Of a DNA stretch of 27,381 nucleotides, positions 1-7,977 are shown piece by piece. Position 1 is the first letter of the stretch; each line of letters begins with the position of its first letter. The position numbers and the translations under genes were made by a program. Under the pieces are notes generated by a model that saw nothing but the letters and a program-made list of their open reading frames with translations, did not search any database and was not told where the DNA came from. The stretch spans positions 1 to 27,381 of the forward strand of contig JAEWVV010000185.1 in NCBI GenBank assembly GCA_023458995.1, read 5' to 3'. The stretch comes from Bacillota bacterium (lineage in GTDB: Bacteria > Bacillota_I > Bacilli_A > Acholeplasmatales > Acholeplasmataceae).

Positions 1-9
1 ATCTTGATA

Positions 10-18
10 TGCTATAAT
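10..18 (+). promoter_or_regulatory. possible extended -10 promoter element at window edge
   Basis: TGCTATAAT is a perfect extended -10 (TATAAT at 13-18). A transcript starting near 24-26 would leave a leader of only about 9 nt before the ATG at 34, and any -35 box lies outside the window. It could be a chance match within an upstream gene or leader. Confidence 0.35.
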
Positions 19-33
19 GATGTGGGTGATAAC

Positions 34-1827
34 ATGAATAAATTAGCCTTGTTGCATTTTGCGAAATCGGAATTTGCTTATGCATACGATGAAAAGACAT
101 TACATATTCTGCTTCGCAGTGCAAAAAACGACTTAAAGCGCGTTACCCTCATCTGGGGGGATCCTTTCAGTTGGAAGAATCAAAGTAATCAAGATACAGG
201 ATGGGTTCACGAAAAGTCTGTCATGATTAACCGATATAAGTCGAGGGATTTTGACTATTATTTTGCTGAAATCAGACCACCTTTTCTTCGCTCGAAATAT
301 GCATTTTTAATTGATGATGGAATGAATACATACTTGATGGGTCCAAAACGTATACAAGATTTATCTAATATGTCAAAAAGATCAGAACTTTATGATTTAT
401 CAGAGTATTATAACTTCCCCTATTTAAATCATGAAGACCTTCACCAAACACCAACATGGGTAAAAGATACAATTTGGTATCAAATTTTTATGGACCGTTT
501 TTATGCTGAAGAAAAAACGAGTAAACTTCCTTGGGGAAAACTTCCTGTACATAACCATGAACTCTATGGTGGAAACATCAAAGGAGTCATCAAAAAACTG
601 GATTATCTACATGATTTAGGGATTAATGGGATCTACTTTACACCAATCTTTAAAGCACCCAGTGCACATAAATATGACACGATCGATTACTTCCAAATTG
701 ACCCTCAATTTGGAACAAACGAAGACTTTAAACTCCTTGTTCAAGAAGCTCATAAGAGAGGGATTAAAGTTATGCTTGATGGTGTCTTTAACCACTCGGG
801 TTATGATCATCCATTTTTCCAAGATGTGATTAAACATGGTAAGGATAGTAAGTATTCAGACTGCTTCTTCATTACCGATTACCCTGTTGTTAATTTCCCA
901 TTAAATGGCTTTAATAAGCCAATGAATACACAAGGTATCACATTAAATTATAAAACATTTGCTCACACGCCTTATATGCCTAAATGGAATACATCAAATC
1001 CAATCGCAAATGAATATTTACTAAATGTCGTTAAATATTGGATAGAAGAATACGATATTGATGGCTGGCGTTTAGATGTCTCAAACGAGATTTCACATGA
1101 CTTTTTAAGACAGATTAGATTAGTTTCAAGAAATACTAAAAAGGATACATTTATCTTAGGTGAAAACTGGGATTCATCACTTCCATGGTTACGTGGTGAT
1201 CAAATGGATTCAGTCATGAACTATGATTTAAGTATTCCTTTATGGAAATATCTAGAACACAAAATCGATTTAGAAACGTTTAAAGATATGGTCGAAAACT
1301 ATCTCGCATTAACACCTAAAAACGTGATTGAAAACATGTTTAATCTCGTTGGAAGCCATGACACAATCCGTATTAAAAGACGTCTTTTAGACGATTCTAG
1401 ACGTGTTAAATTAGCTTACTTAATCATGTTCTTATCTGCTGGAGCTCCGAATATCTATTATGGAGATGAAATCGGACTTACTGGTGAACATGACCCAGAT
1501 AACAGACGCACCATGACTTGGGATCCAAAAGAACAAGACTTAGACTTCTTCTTATTTGTTAAGAAGTTGATCAAATTAAGAAAAAAATATCAAGTCTTTA
1601 GTGCACCTGATTATGACTTCATTGATTTTGAAGTTTTAGCCTTTGAAAAGAAAGGTAAAAAAGATAGGATCATTGTCATCTTAGGAGATGAAAAAGAACA
1701 TATCATTCATGTTACTACTGATTTAGTTGGTAGATACAAGAATTTATTCACTGATGTAATCATCGAGCTTCGTGATACAATCAAGTTAAGAAGTTATGAA
1801 TACATGGTTCTTAGGGAGGTATCATAG
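34..1827 (+). CDS. GH13_20-type cyclomaltodextrinase / neopullulanase / maltogenic amylase
   Basis: This cytoplasmic alpha-glucan hydrolase probably cleaves alpha-1,4 (and some alpha-1,6) bonds in maltodextrins, cyclodextrins or pullulan-type oligosaccharides. The product is 597 aa without a signal peptide. Residues ~1-120 form an N-terminal CBM34-like beta domain (FAYAYDEKTLHI is typical of this subfamily), followed by the catalytic barrel. Visible GH13 regions are I DGVFNH (249-254), V MPKWN (315-319, the MPKxN signature of subfamily 20), II GWRLDVSNE with nucleophile D348, III ILGENWD with acid/base E377, and IV GSHD with D443. A TTG-initiated extension to position 4 is possible in frame, but the ATG at 34 follows a GGGTGAT-like ribosome site and gives the usual family N-terminus. 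The LacI-family gene starts immediately after the stop, so the two are probably co-transcribed. Exact substrate preference among the three family activities cannot be read from the sequence. Confidence 0.93.
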   Translation: MNKLALLHFAKSEFAYAYDEKTLHILLRSAKNDLKRVTLIWGDPFSWKNQSNQDTGWVHEKSVMINRYKSRDFDYYFAEIRPPFLRSKYAFLIDDGMNTYLMGPKRIQDLSNMSKRSELYDLSEYYNFPYLNHEDLHQTPTWVKDTIWYQIFMDRFYAEEKTSKLPWGKLPVHNHELYGGNIKGVIKKLDYLHDLGINGIYFTPIFKAPSAHKYDTIDYFQIDPQFGTNEDFKLLVQEAHKRGIKVMLDGVFNHSGYDHPFFQDVIKHGKDSKYSDCFFITDYPVVNFPLNGFNKPMNTQGITLNYKTFAHTPYMPKWNTSNPIANEYLLNVVKYWIEEYDIDGWRLDVSNEISHDFLRQIRLVSRNTKKDTFILGENWDSSLPWLRGDQMDSVMNYDLSIPLWKYLEHKIDLETFKDMVENYLALTPKNVIENMFNLVGSHDTIRIKRRLLDDSRRVKLAYLIMFLSAGAPNIYYGDEIGLTGEHDPDNRRTMTWDPKEQDLDFFLFVKKLIKLRKKYQVFSAPDYDFIDFEVLAFEKKGKKDRIIVILGDEKEHIIHVTTDLVGRYKNLFTDVIIELRDTIKLRSYEYMVLREVS

Positions 1828-2820
1828 ATGAAACCGACAATTAGAGATGTAGCTAAAAAAGCGAATGTGAGTGTATCCACTGTTTCTAGAGTCATTAATC
1901 AAAAAGGTTATGTACATGAAGAAACCAAAGTATTAGTCAATAAAATTATTCAAGAAATTGGATTTGTCCCAAGTCAACTTGCACGAAGCTTAACCAATCG
2001 TAGTTCAAAAATTATTGGTGTTATTGTACCTCATATTGGTCCTTCATTTTACGGGGAACTCTTAGAAGGTATTGAGTCACAAGCTGCAGCTTATGGATAT
2101 AAAATTATGTTTTGTCATACACAAGATGACCCAGATCGCGAACTTGAATACCTTAAATTCTTTGAACAATATAACGTTGAAGGTTTAATTATCGCATCCA
2201 ACTTCTCAAATAAAGATAAGTTATCCGAATTAAACATTCCTGTTGTTACAGTAGACCATATTTTAGATGAAAATATTCCTTCCATTACCTCAGATAATGT
2301 CAAAGGTGGAACACTTGCTGCACAGCGTCTAATTGAAGCTGGTGCAAAAAATATTTTAGTTTTCCGCGGTCCATCATTTCTTCTAACCACGATGGAAAGA
2401 ACAATTGGATTTCTAAATGAAATTAAAAAACACGATATGTTTGTTGATATCTTTGACTTTGATTTAATCAATCCAAATACGAAGTTAATCGAAGAAATCC
2501 TAAGAAATAACATGGATGTTGATGGTATATTTACCTTCTCTGATACCTTAGCATTTGCAACGATGAACATCTTACAAAAAATAGGTAGAAAAGTTCCAGA
2601 TGATGTATCCATTATTGGATATGATGATACACCTTATTCTAAATGGGCAACTCCTTCGATTACAACAATCCATCAATCAATCAACTACATGGGTAAACAA
2701 TCATTTATCAATCTCACACGTTTAATTAGAAATGCTGAACTCAATAGTTTCCATGATATTATCGATGTGAAATTAATTGAACGAAATACAACGAAAAAAC
2801 CTATGATGAATGACAAATAA
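1828..2820 (+). CDS. LacI-family transcriptional regulator (MalR/CcpA-like), probable repressor of the glucan locus
   Basis: This 330-aa sugar-responsive DNA-binding protein has an N-terminal helix-turn-helix (TIRDVAKKANVSVSTVSRVIN, residues 4-24), a hinge helix (SQLARSLT, 49-56) and a periplasmic-binding-protein-like effector domain from ~61 (IIGVIVPHIG) to the C-terminus. The recognition helix VSxSTVSRVIN is of the class that reads TG-A-CG half sites in MalR and CcpA. A strong ribosome site, AGGGAGGT (1813-1820), lies inside the end of the upstream GH13 gene, and the ATG directly follows that gene's TAG stop. The ligand is not visible; maltose or a maltodextrin is the natural guess from context. 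Three cre-like 14-mers in this window (10417, 27052, 27117) are candidate operators. Its length is normal for the family. It could equally be a global CcpA-like protein, but placement in the operon argues for a local regulator. Confidence 0.93.
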   Translation: MKPTIRDVAKKANVSVSTVSRVINQKGYVHEETKVLVNKIIQEIGFVPSQLARSLTNRSSKIIGVIVPHIGPSFYGELLEGIESQAAAYGYKIMFCHTQDDPDRELEYLKFFEQYNVEGLIIASNFSNKDKLSELNIPVVTVDHILDENIPSITSDNVKGGTLAAQRLIEAGAKNILVFRGPSFLLTTMERTIGFLNEIKKHDMFVDIFDFDLINPNTKLIEEILRNNMDVDGIFTFSDTLAFATMNILQKIGRKVPDDVSIIGYDDTPYSKWATPSITTIHQSINYMGKQSFINLTRLIRNAELNSFHDIIDVKLIERNTTKKPMMNDK

Positions 2821-2850
2821 AAAGTTCAGTTTAATCACTGAACTTTTTTT
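2821..2850. terminator. bidirectional rho-independent terminator
   Basis: A perfect 10-bp stem AAAGTTCAGT / ACTGAACTTT (2821-2830 and 2837-2846) encloses a 6-nt loop. It is followed by T residues on the plus strand and by CTTTTTATTT when read on the minus strand. It lies between the stops of the convergent LacI-family gene (2820) and glgB (2854), so it can end both transcripts. Confidence 0.9.
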
Positions 2851-2853
2851 GTG

Positions 2854-4701
2854 TTATTTTTTATATTTTAAGATCATACCAGATAGTGGACCAAGTCTTG
2901 GTGTTATATAGTTCTTAAACTGATTTCTAACTCCTCGTTTGGTCTTAAGTGGTAACCCGTTATACTGATTACTACCATAATAAATATCTTTATCGCTATT
3001 TAGGATTTCAACATAAGTACCCGCTTTAGGTACGCCTATTTCATAGGTTTCATGAACTTGAGGTGTCATGTTCAAAATCACAACGACATGTTCATCTTCA
3101 CTTCTTCTAATATATGCGAAGACGCTTTGTTCTTTATCATCAACAACGGACCATTCAAAACCCGATGGATTGTGGTCAAGCGCATATAAAGATGGATGAT
3201 ATTTATAGACATGTGCTAAATCATGAAAGTATCGTTTTGCAGAATCATGTGCCGGATACTTTAAAATAGACCAATCGAGTTCTTTTTGGAATGCCCATTC
3301 TGAGAATGTAGCAAACTCTTGACCCATCATGAGTAATTTCTTACCAGGATATGTCATCCAAAGCGTCATCAAAAGTCTCCAGTTTGCCATCTTTTGAAAG
3401 TAATCACCTGGCATCTTATTGATGAGTGAACCTTTCATATGAACAACTTCATCATGTGAAAAAGGTAGGATAAACTGTTCATTAAACGCATACATGAGTC
3501 CAAATGTAATCTTGTCATGATGGTATTTTCGATTAATCGGGTCTTCTTTGAAATATCTTAAGACATCATTCATAAAACCCATATTCCATTTATAGTTAAA
3601 TCCAATACCACCGCTATCAACAGGATGTGTAACCATTGGATAATCGGTTGAATCTTCTGCCATAAATAAAACGCGATCATCGATTTTAAAGAGTTCAAAC
3701 GATAATTGTCTCATAAATGAAATGGCATCTTGATTAACACCCATGTTTTTATTTCCAAGATGATAAATCAAATTGGATACAGCATCAATTCTATAGCCAT
3801 CAACATGGTAGTATTCCATCCAAAAGTGAAGTGCAGATAACATGAAGCTTCGTGTAATCCCTTTTGAAAAGTCAAGGTTATTTGTTCCCCATGTGACATT
3901 TTCTCTTAAACCTTTTGCTTCAAATTCATAAAGAGGTGAACCATCATAGTAAGATAAGCCGTGTGAATCTGTACAAATATGGCCTAAAACCCAGTCCATG
4001 ATAACTCCAATACCTGCTTGATGCATCCGGTCAATGAAATACATGAAATCCATGGGTACACCATAACGTGACGTTGGTGCAAAGTATCCAGTTCCTTGAT
4101 ATCCCCATGAATCATCTAGGGGATGTTCATAAATAGGGAGTAATTCAACATGGGTAAACCCAAGATCTTTGACATATTGAATCAATTCATCAACAATCTC
4201 ATTATACGGTTTAAACTTATCAAACTTTCTTTTCCATGAACCTAAGTGTACTTCATAGATTAACATCGGTTCTTGATAGACCTTCTTCTTTAAATATAAC
4301 CAATCTTGATCATGCCATGTATAGCCATCAAGTTGAACTACTTTAGAAGATGTTCCTGGTCTTACTTCTGCATAATTCGCAAACGGATCTGCTTTATGCA
4401 AAACTTTACCAGATGGTGTATAGATTTCATACTTATAGTCAGCCCACATTAAGTCTCCAGGAATTTCAATCCGAAAGAAACCTAAATGATGGATTTTCGT
4501 TAATACATGATTTGAACCATTATAGCGGTTAAATGATCCAATGAGTTTGACCTCCAATGCATGCGGAGCATACGTTGTAAACTCGGTTGCATAGACGAAG
4601 CCTTCTTCATTTTTTAGTAAATGCGAACCCAAAAAACGATACGCATGATCATGATTCCCCATCAAAAAATCTTGTACATCTTTCTCATGAATGCTTCGCA
4701 T
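2854..4701 (-). CDS. glgB: 1,4-alpha-glucan branching enzyme GlgB (GH13)
   Basis: This cytoplasmic enzyme cuts alpha-1,4 glucan chains and re-attaches them through alpha-1,6 links. The 615-aa product has an N-terminal CBM48-like domain (~20-125) and the GH13 barrel. Seen are region I DWVLGH (236-241), region II GYRIDAVSN with nucleophile D306, region III FMAEDSTD with acid/base E349, and region IV PFSHDEVVH with D417. WGTNNLDF (~271-278) and the HDEVVH-x-KGS context are branching-enzyme hallmarks. Small departures from the usual signature are L for P in DWVPGH and M for G in HDEVVHGKGS. AAAGGAG (4709-4715) lies over the stop of the upstream pullulanase gene, implying translational coupling. 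This is the last gene of the glgP-amylase-pullulanase-glgB run and has no glgA or glgC beside it. A type-specific chain-length preference cannot be deduced. Confidence 0.96.
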   Translation of the reverse strand: MRSIHEKDVQDFLMGNHDHAYRFLGSHLLKNEEGFVYATEFTTYAPHALEVKLIGSFNRYNGSNHVLTKIHHLGFFRIEIPGDLMWADYKYEIYTPSGKVLHKADPFANYAEVRPGTSSKVVQLDGYTWHDQDWLYLKKKVYQEPMLIYEVHLGSWKRKFDKFKPYNEIVDELIQYVKDLGFTHVELLPIYEHPLDDSWGYQGTGYFAPTSRYGVPMDFMYFIDRMHQAGIGVIMDWVLGHICTDSHGLSYYDGSPLYEFEAKGLRENVTWGTNNLDFSKGITRSFMLSALHFWMEYYHVDGYRIDAVSNLIYHLGNKNMGVNQDAISFMRQLSFELFKIDDRVLFMAEDSTDYPMVTHPVDSGGIGFNYKWNMGFMNDVLRYFKEDPINRKYHHDKITFGLMYAFNEQFILPFSHDEVVHMKGSLINKMPGDYFQKMANWRLLMTLWMTYPGKKLLMMGQEFATFSEWAFQKELDWSILKYPAHDSAKRYFHDLAHVYKYHPSLYALDHNPSGFEWSVVDDKEQSVFAYIRRSEDEHVVVILNMTPQVHETYEIGVPKAGTYVEILNSDKDIYYGSNQYNGLPLKTKRGVRNQFKNYITPRLGPLSGMILKYKK

Positions 4702-4712
4702 AAAGGGCTCCT

Positions 4713-6671
4713 TTATTTTTTATATAAGACAATATAAACTCCGGGATACTCTAAGTTGATAGAATTCGTATCAATGCTTGCAACTTGGGAACTAAAGATC
4801 AGTTTTCCATCACCCGATTTGATTTTTTGGTTGATAAAATCTGGTTTGATGTAATGAACTAACTTGGTCTTCTTGTCTTCAAGTGTATAAACGATTAAAT
4901 TCTTTTGGTGTTTAATAGTTACATCATCACTATAAAGAGGTTTCCGGTAGAGTGCATATTTTTTTCGAATACGTAACAGTTCTTTTAATTTTTGCACAGG
5001 AGGTAGTTCTGTTCTCCAGATAATCTGATTGATATGATCTGGGTGATTATAAGAGTTTTCAACGCCCTTTTTAGAACGATAAAACTCTTGACCTGCATGA
5101 TAGAAAGGTACACCTTGAGAGATTGCGATTAAATGATTTGCAAAATCTTGATACATCAAGTAATGATTTGGATTGACCAAAGGTGATATCTTAAGTTTAT
5201 CATAGTATGTTAAATTATCATGACATTCAACATAGTTGATCGATTGATTGGGTGATGTAAACATATGCTTAGAACCCGTTAAGGCTTGCATTGCTTTACC
5301 GAGTAGATGAATATTACCTTGAGTAAAACCAATACCTGGACCATGAAGTTCACCCTTCATCAAGTTACGATAAAAGTCATTGAAATGACCATATTTAGGA
5401 AATCTCGCTTGATTTCCCATATGAGGTCTTTCTTCTGGTTTTACAACGGATGGCATATGCCAACCTTCACCATAAAGCATGATGGAAGGATTGATTTCTC
5501 GTGCTCTACTTTCAATTTCGTGCATCGTTTCAATATCCATAAGTCCCATTAAATCAAAACGGAAACCATCGATTTGAAATTGCTCTACAAAATGAAGGAT
5601 ACTATCAACTATCAGTTTTCTTACCATGTATCTTCTTGATTCCACATCATTACCACAATAAGAACCATTAGTCATTTTGTGATCATGATCATGACGGTAA
5701 AAATAGCCTGGTACTAAAGCATTATAAGGGAATGTTTTAATGTCATAGACGTGATTATAGACAACATCCATATTCACACCTAAACCTAGTTCATGCGCCT
5801 TATTAATAACTTGTCTTAATGCATTAATGCGATCAAAAGGATCTTCAGGTTTTTCTGAATACCATCCTTCAACTGCAAAATATTGTGCCGGATTATATCC
5901 CCAGTTGTATTTAAGTTTTTTATCTTCATCAAAGACATCATCAAAATCAAAGATTGGTAAAAGTTGTAGGTGTGTCACACCTAAATCTTTCATATAGTCT
6001 AAGACCGTACCGCCAAGTGTTTTACTTTCTTCGATCAATCCTTGATAAAGACCTTTATGCTTAACATCCAGATGAATACTCATATCACGCACATGACCTT
6101 CATAGATCACTGCGTCCACATAGTTCTTTAAAACAACGGGTGATTTTTCAATCTTTTCAGCTTCATTCCAGTCAATGATATGAGAACCAAGTGAACTTGC
6201 TGCTTTCGTATAAGGATCTTTAACATATTCAAAACGATCAACAAGTCTTACTTTGTATAGATACGTTTGATTTTTGAAATTTCCTTCTAATTCTAATTCC
6301 CAAATACCATCATGATAGGTCATTGGATATTCTTGGTTTGAGATCACGACATAAACTTCTTTTGCTACTGGTGTAAATACACGAAAAGTTGTTTTTTCTG
6401 GTGTATAAATAGAACCTAACTCACCCTCATAACGAAACTTCTTGTCAAAAGCATCCGTTAATGTAACAAGACCAATTTCAATTGGGTACATTTGATGATT
6501 GATTCGAATCTTATCACAAAGATGTAAATCTAATGGACGATCCAATTTAAAATATTGGTTCATACCTTCATTTTTAGACCAATAAATCTGATAATTTTCG
6601 ATGGAAATATCATAAATATAGTCATTCGATTCAATTCTTAATAACTCAAAATCATCAATAAATACTCTCAT
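4713..6671 (-). CDS. pulA: type I pullulanase (alpha-1,6 debranching enzyme, CBM48-GH13_14)
   Basis: This enzyme hydrolyses alpha-1,6 branch points in pullulan, limit dextrins or glycogen. There is no signal peptide, so it is cytoplasmic. The 652-aa product contains an N-terminal ~80-residue segment, a CBM48-like domain (YEGELGSIYTPEKTTFRVF onward, ~81-160) and the catalytic barrel. Seen are YNWGYNP (255-261; the type I hallmark is YNWGYDP, here with Asn for Asp), region I DVVYNH (302-307), region II GFRFDLMG with nucleophile D373, region III LYGEGW with acid/base E402, and region IV ECHDNLTYYDKL with D485. The start overlaps the stop of the upstream GH13 gene by ATGA (6668-6671). The length is close to Bacillus AmyX-type intracellular pullulanases. 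Glycogen-debranching GlgX is the alternative, but the YNWGYxP box and the ECHDNLTxxDKL region favour pullulanase. Confidence 0.93.
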   Translation of the reverse strand: MRVFIDDFELLRIESNDYIYDISIENYQIYWSKNEGMNQYFKLDRPLDLHLCDKIRINHQMYPIEIGLVTLTDAFDKKFRYEGELGSIYTPEKTTFRVFTPVAKEVYVVISNQEYPMTYHDGIWELELEGNFKNQTYLYKVRLVDRFEYVKDPYTKAASSLGSHIIDWNEAEKIEKSPVVLKNYVDAVIYEGHVRDMSIHLDVKHKGLYQGLIEESKTLGGTVLDYMKDLGVTHLQLLPIFDFDDVFDEDKKLKYNWGYNPAQYFAVEGWYSEKPEDPFDRINALRQVINKAHELGLGVNMDVVYNHVYDIKTFPYNALVPGYFYRHDHDHKMTNGSYCGNDVESRRYMVRKLIVDSILHFVEQFQIDGFRFDLMGLMDIETMHEIESRAREINPSIMLYGEGWHMPSVVKPEERPHMGNQARFPKYGHFNDFYRNLMKGELHGPGIGFTQGNIHLLGKAMQALTGSKHMFTSPNQSINYVECHDNLTYYDKLKISPLVNPNHYLMYQDFANHLIAISQGVPFYHAGQEFYRSKKGVENSYNHPDHINQIIWRTELPPVQKLKELLRIRKKYALYRKPLYSDDVTIKHQKNLIVYTLEDKKTKLVHYIKPDFINQKIKSGDGKLIFSSQVASIDTNSINLEYPGVYIVLYKK

Positions 6672-7960
6672 CTTAAATGTTCCTTTAGTGTATCGATGAT
6701 CACAGGTTTGTGATCAAGTGAAATTTTTCCTTGCTTAACAACAACTTCTGATTCATCAATGTAATTGGTATAAATACCATCGATGAGTGGTACATCAACT
6801 GTAATCTCTTGTTCTAGATTAAAGATTCCAACAATCAGTTGATGTTGATACTGATATGACATAACAACTGCTTTTTCCTTATGGTGAAAATGAAAATTAC
6901 CATAAGCAAATGCGGGTTGTTTTTTAAATAATGCTAAACGTTTAATAAATGGTTCAATAGAAGCACCTTTATTCCAAGGAATTAGATCATACTCGAATAG
7001 AGTAGGACGATGGGTTACCTGATGTTCTTCACCCGCATAAATCATTGGAATACCACGTAAAAAGAAACTTAATGCAAGCATTTGGTTAAAATGAGCTTCA
7101 TCTCTTGTATGCATACGAAGTCTTTCTTGGTCGTGGTTTTCAAAGCTTCTTAACTTAATATAGTTTTTTGGATAACATGTTTCTTGTCTTTCGATTTCAT
7201 CCATCCAAACAGATAAATGTTCCGGTTCTTTTAAGTATTTAAGCATATGATCAAATGTATCATAGTCATAACAAATATCAAAGGCTTGATACATTTCTCC
7301 ATCACTTGAACATTCATAGCCTAAATCACGTAAATATTTAACAAATCCTGGATGTACAGATTCAGTTAACCAAATCAAATTAGGATTAACCTTTGACACT
7401 TCTTTTCGTGCTTCAATCCAGAAGTCAAGTGGTAATAATGGGGCAACATCACATCTAAATCCATCGACATATTTTGCCCAATAACATAAAACACTGATCA
7501 AATAATCCCAAACTTCACGATTCTTAAAATCGAGATCTGTGATATCACTCCAATCACCAACACGATTGGCAAATTCATTTTGACTATTTTTATAAAACCA
7601 TGTGGGTTTTTCTTTAACAAGAACAGAATCACGTGATGTATGATTAAACACGATATCAATCATGATTTTCATATCACGTTTGTGCGCTTCACGAATAAGC
7701 ACTTTAAAATCATCTAAAGTACCTAAATCTTTATGAATAGCAAAATAGTCCGAAATCGCATAAGGGCTACCGACACTACCCTTTCTTGCTTTTTCTCCAA
7801 TGGGATGAATTGGTAATAGGTAGATGATATCAATACCCATCTCTTTAATGCGATCAAGATCTTTGGTTACGCCGTTAAAATGATGACTTTCGTCATATTG
7901 TCTTGGGAACACTTGATAAATCGTCTTGGTTCTTAAATTAAGATCAGTATGTTTTGACAT
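6668..7960 (-). CDS. intracellular GH13 alpha-amylase family hydrolase
   Basis: This is a compact 430-aa GH13 enzyme with no signal peptide and no recognisable accessory binding domain. GH13 regions are visible: I DIVFNH (102-107), II DGFRCDVAP with nucleophile D171, III IWLTES with acid/base E200, and IV SFENHDQ with D277. Together with MKxMIDIVFNHTS and IYAGEEH these identify a cytoplasmic alpha-amylase-like or oligosaccharide hydrolase. Substrate is not determinable, and malto-oligosaccharide hydrolysis is inferred from the neighbours. The frame is open upstream to a GTG at 7972, but that codon lies within the AAGGAG ribosome site. The ATG at 7960, 11 nt beyond it, is preferred and gives MSKHTDLNLRTKTIYQVF, with the IYQVFPR strand near the terminus as usual. 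The ribosome site overlaps the stop of glgP, and the 3' end overlaps the pullulanase start. Confidence 0.85.
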   Translation of the reverse strand: MSKHTDLNLRTKTIYQVFPRQYDESHHFNGVTKDLDRIKEMGIDIIYLLPIHPIGEKARKGSVGSPYAISDYFAIHKDLGTLDDFKVLIREAHKRDMKIMIDIVFNHTSRDSVLVKEKPTWFYKNSQNEFANRVGDWSDITDLDFKNREVWDYLISVLCYWAKYVDGFRCDVAPLLPLDFWIEARKEVSKVNPNLIWLTESVHPGFVKYLRDLGYECSSDGEMYQAFDICYDYDTFDHMLKYLKEPEHLSVWMDEIERQETCYPKNYIKLRSFENHDQERLRMHTRDEAHFNQMLALSFFLRGIPMIYAGEEHQVTHRPTLFEYDLIPWNKGASIEPFIKRLALFKKQPAFAYGNFHFHHKEKAVVMSYQYQHQLIVGIFNLEQEITVDVPLIDGIYTNYIDESEVVVKQGKISLDHKPVIIDTLKEHLR

Positions 7961-7971
7961 CTTATTCAACA

Positions 7972-7977
7972 CTCCTT
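7972..7977 (-). promoter_or_regulatory. ribosome binding site that fixes the start of the GH13 gene
   Basis: AAGGAG on the minus strand sits across the glgP stop codon. A GTG start at 7972 or TTG at 7969 would lie on or too close to it, whereas the ATG at 7960 is 11 nt away. Confidence 0.7.

Noticed and set aside
2115..2612. 165-codon open frame on the minus strand
   Set aside because: It lies wholly antisense to the well-supported LacI-family gene, has no recognisable domain and no ribosome site.
7961..7972. GTG (7972) or TTG (7969) start for the GH13 amylase-like gene
   Set aside because: Both fall on or next to the AAGGAG ribosome site; the ATG at 7960 has workable spacing.
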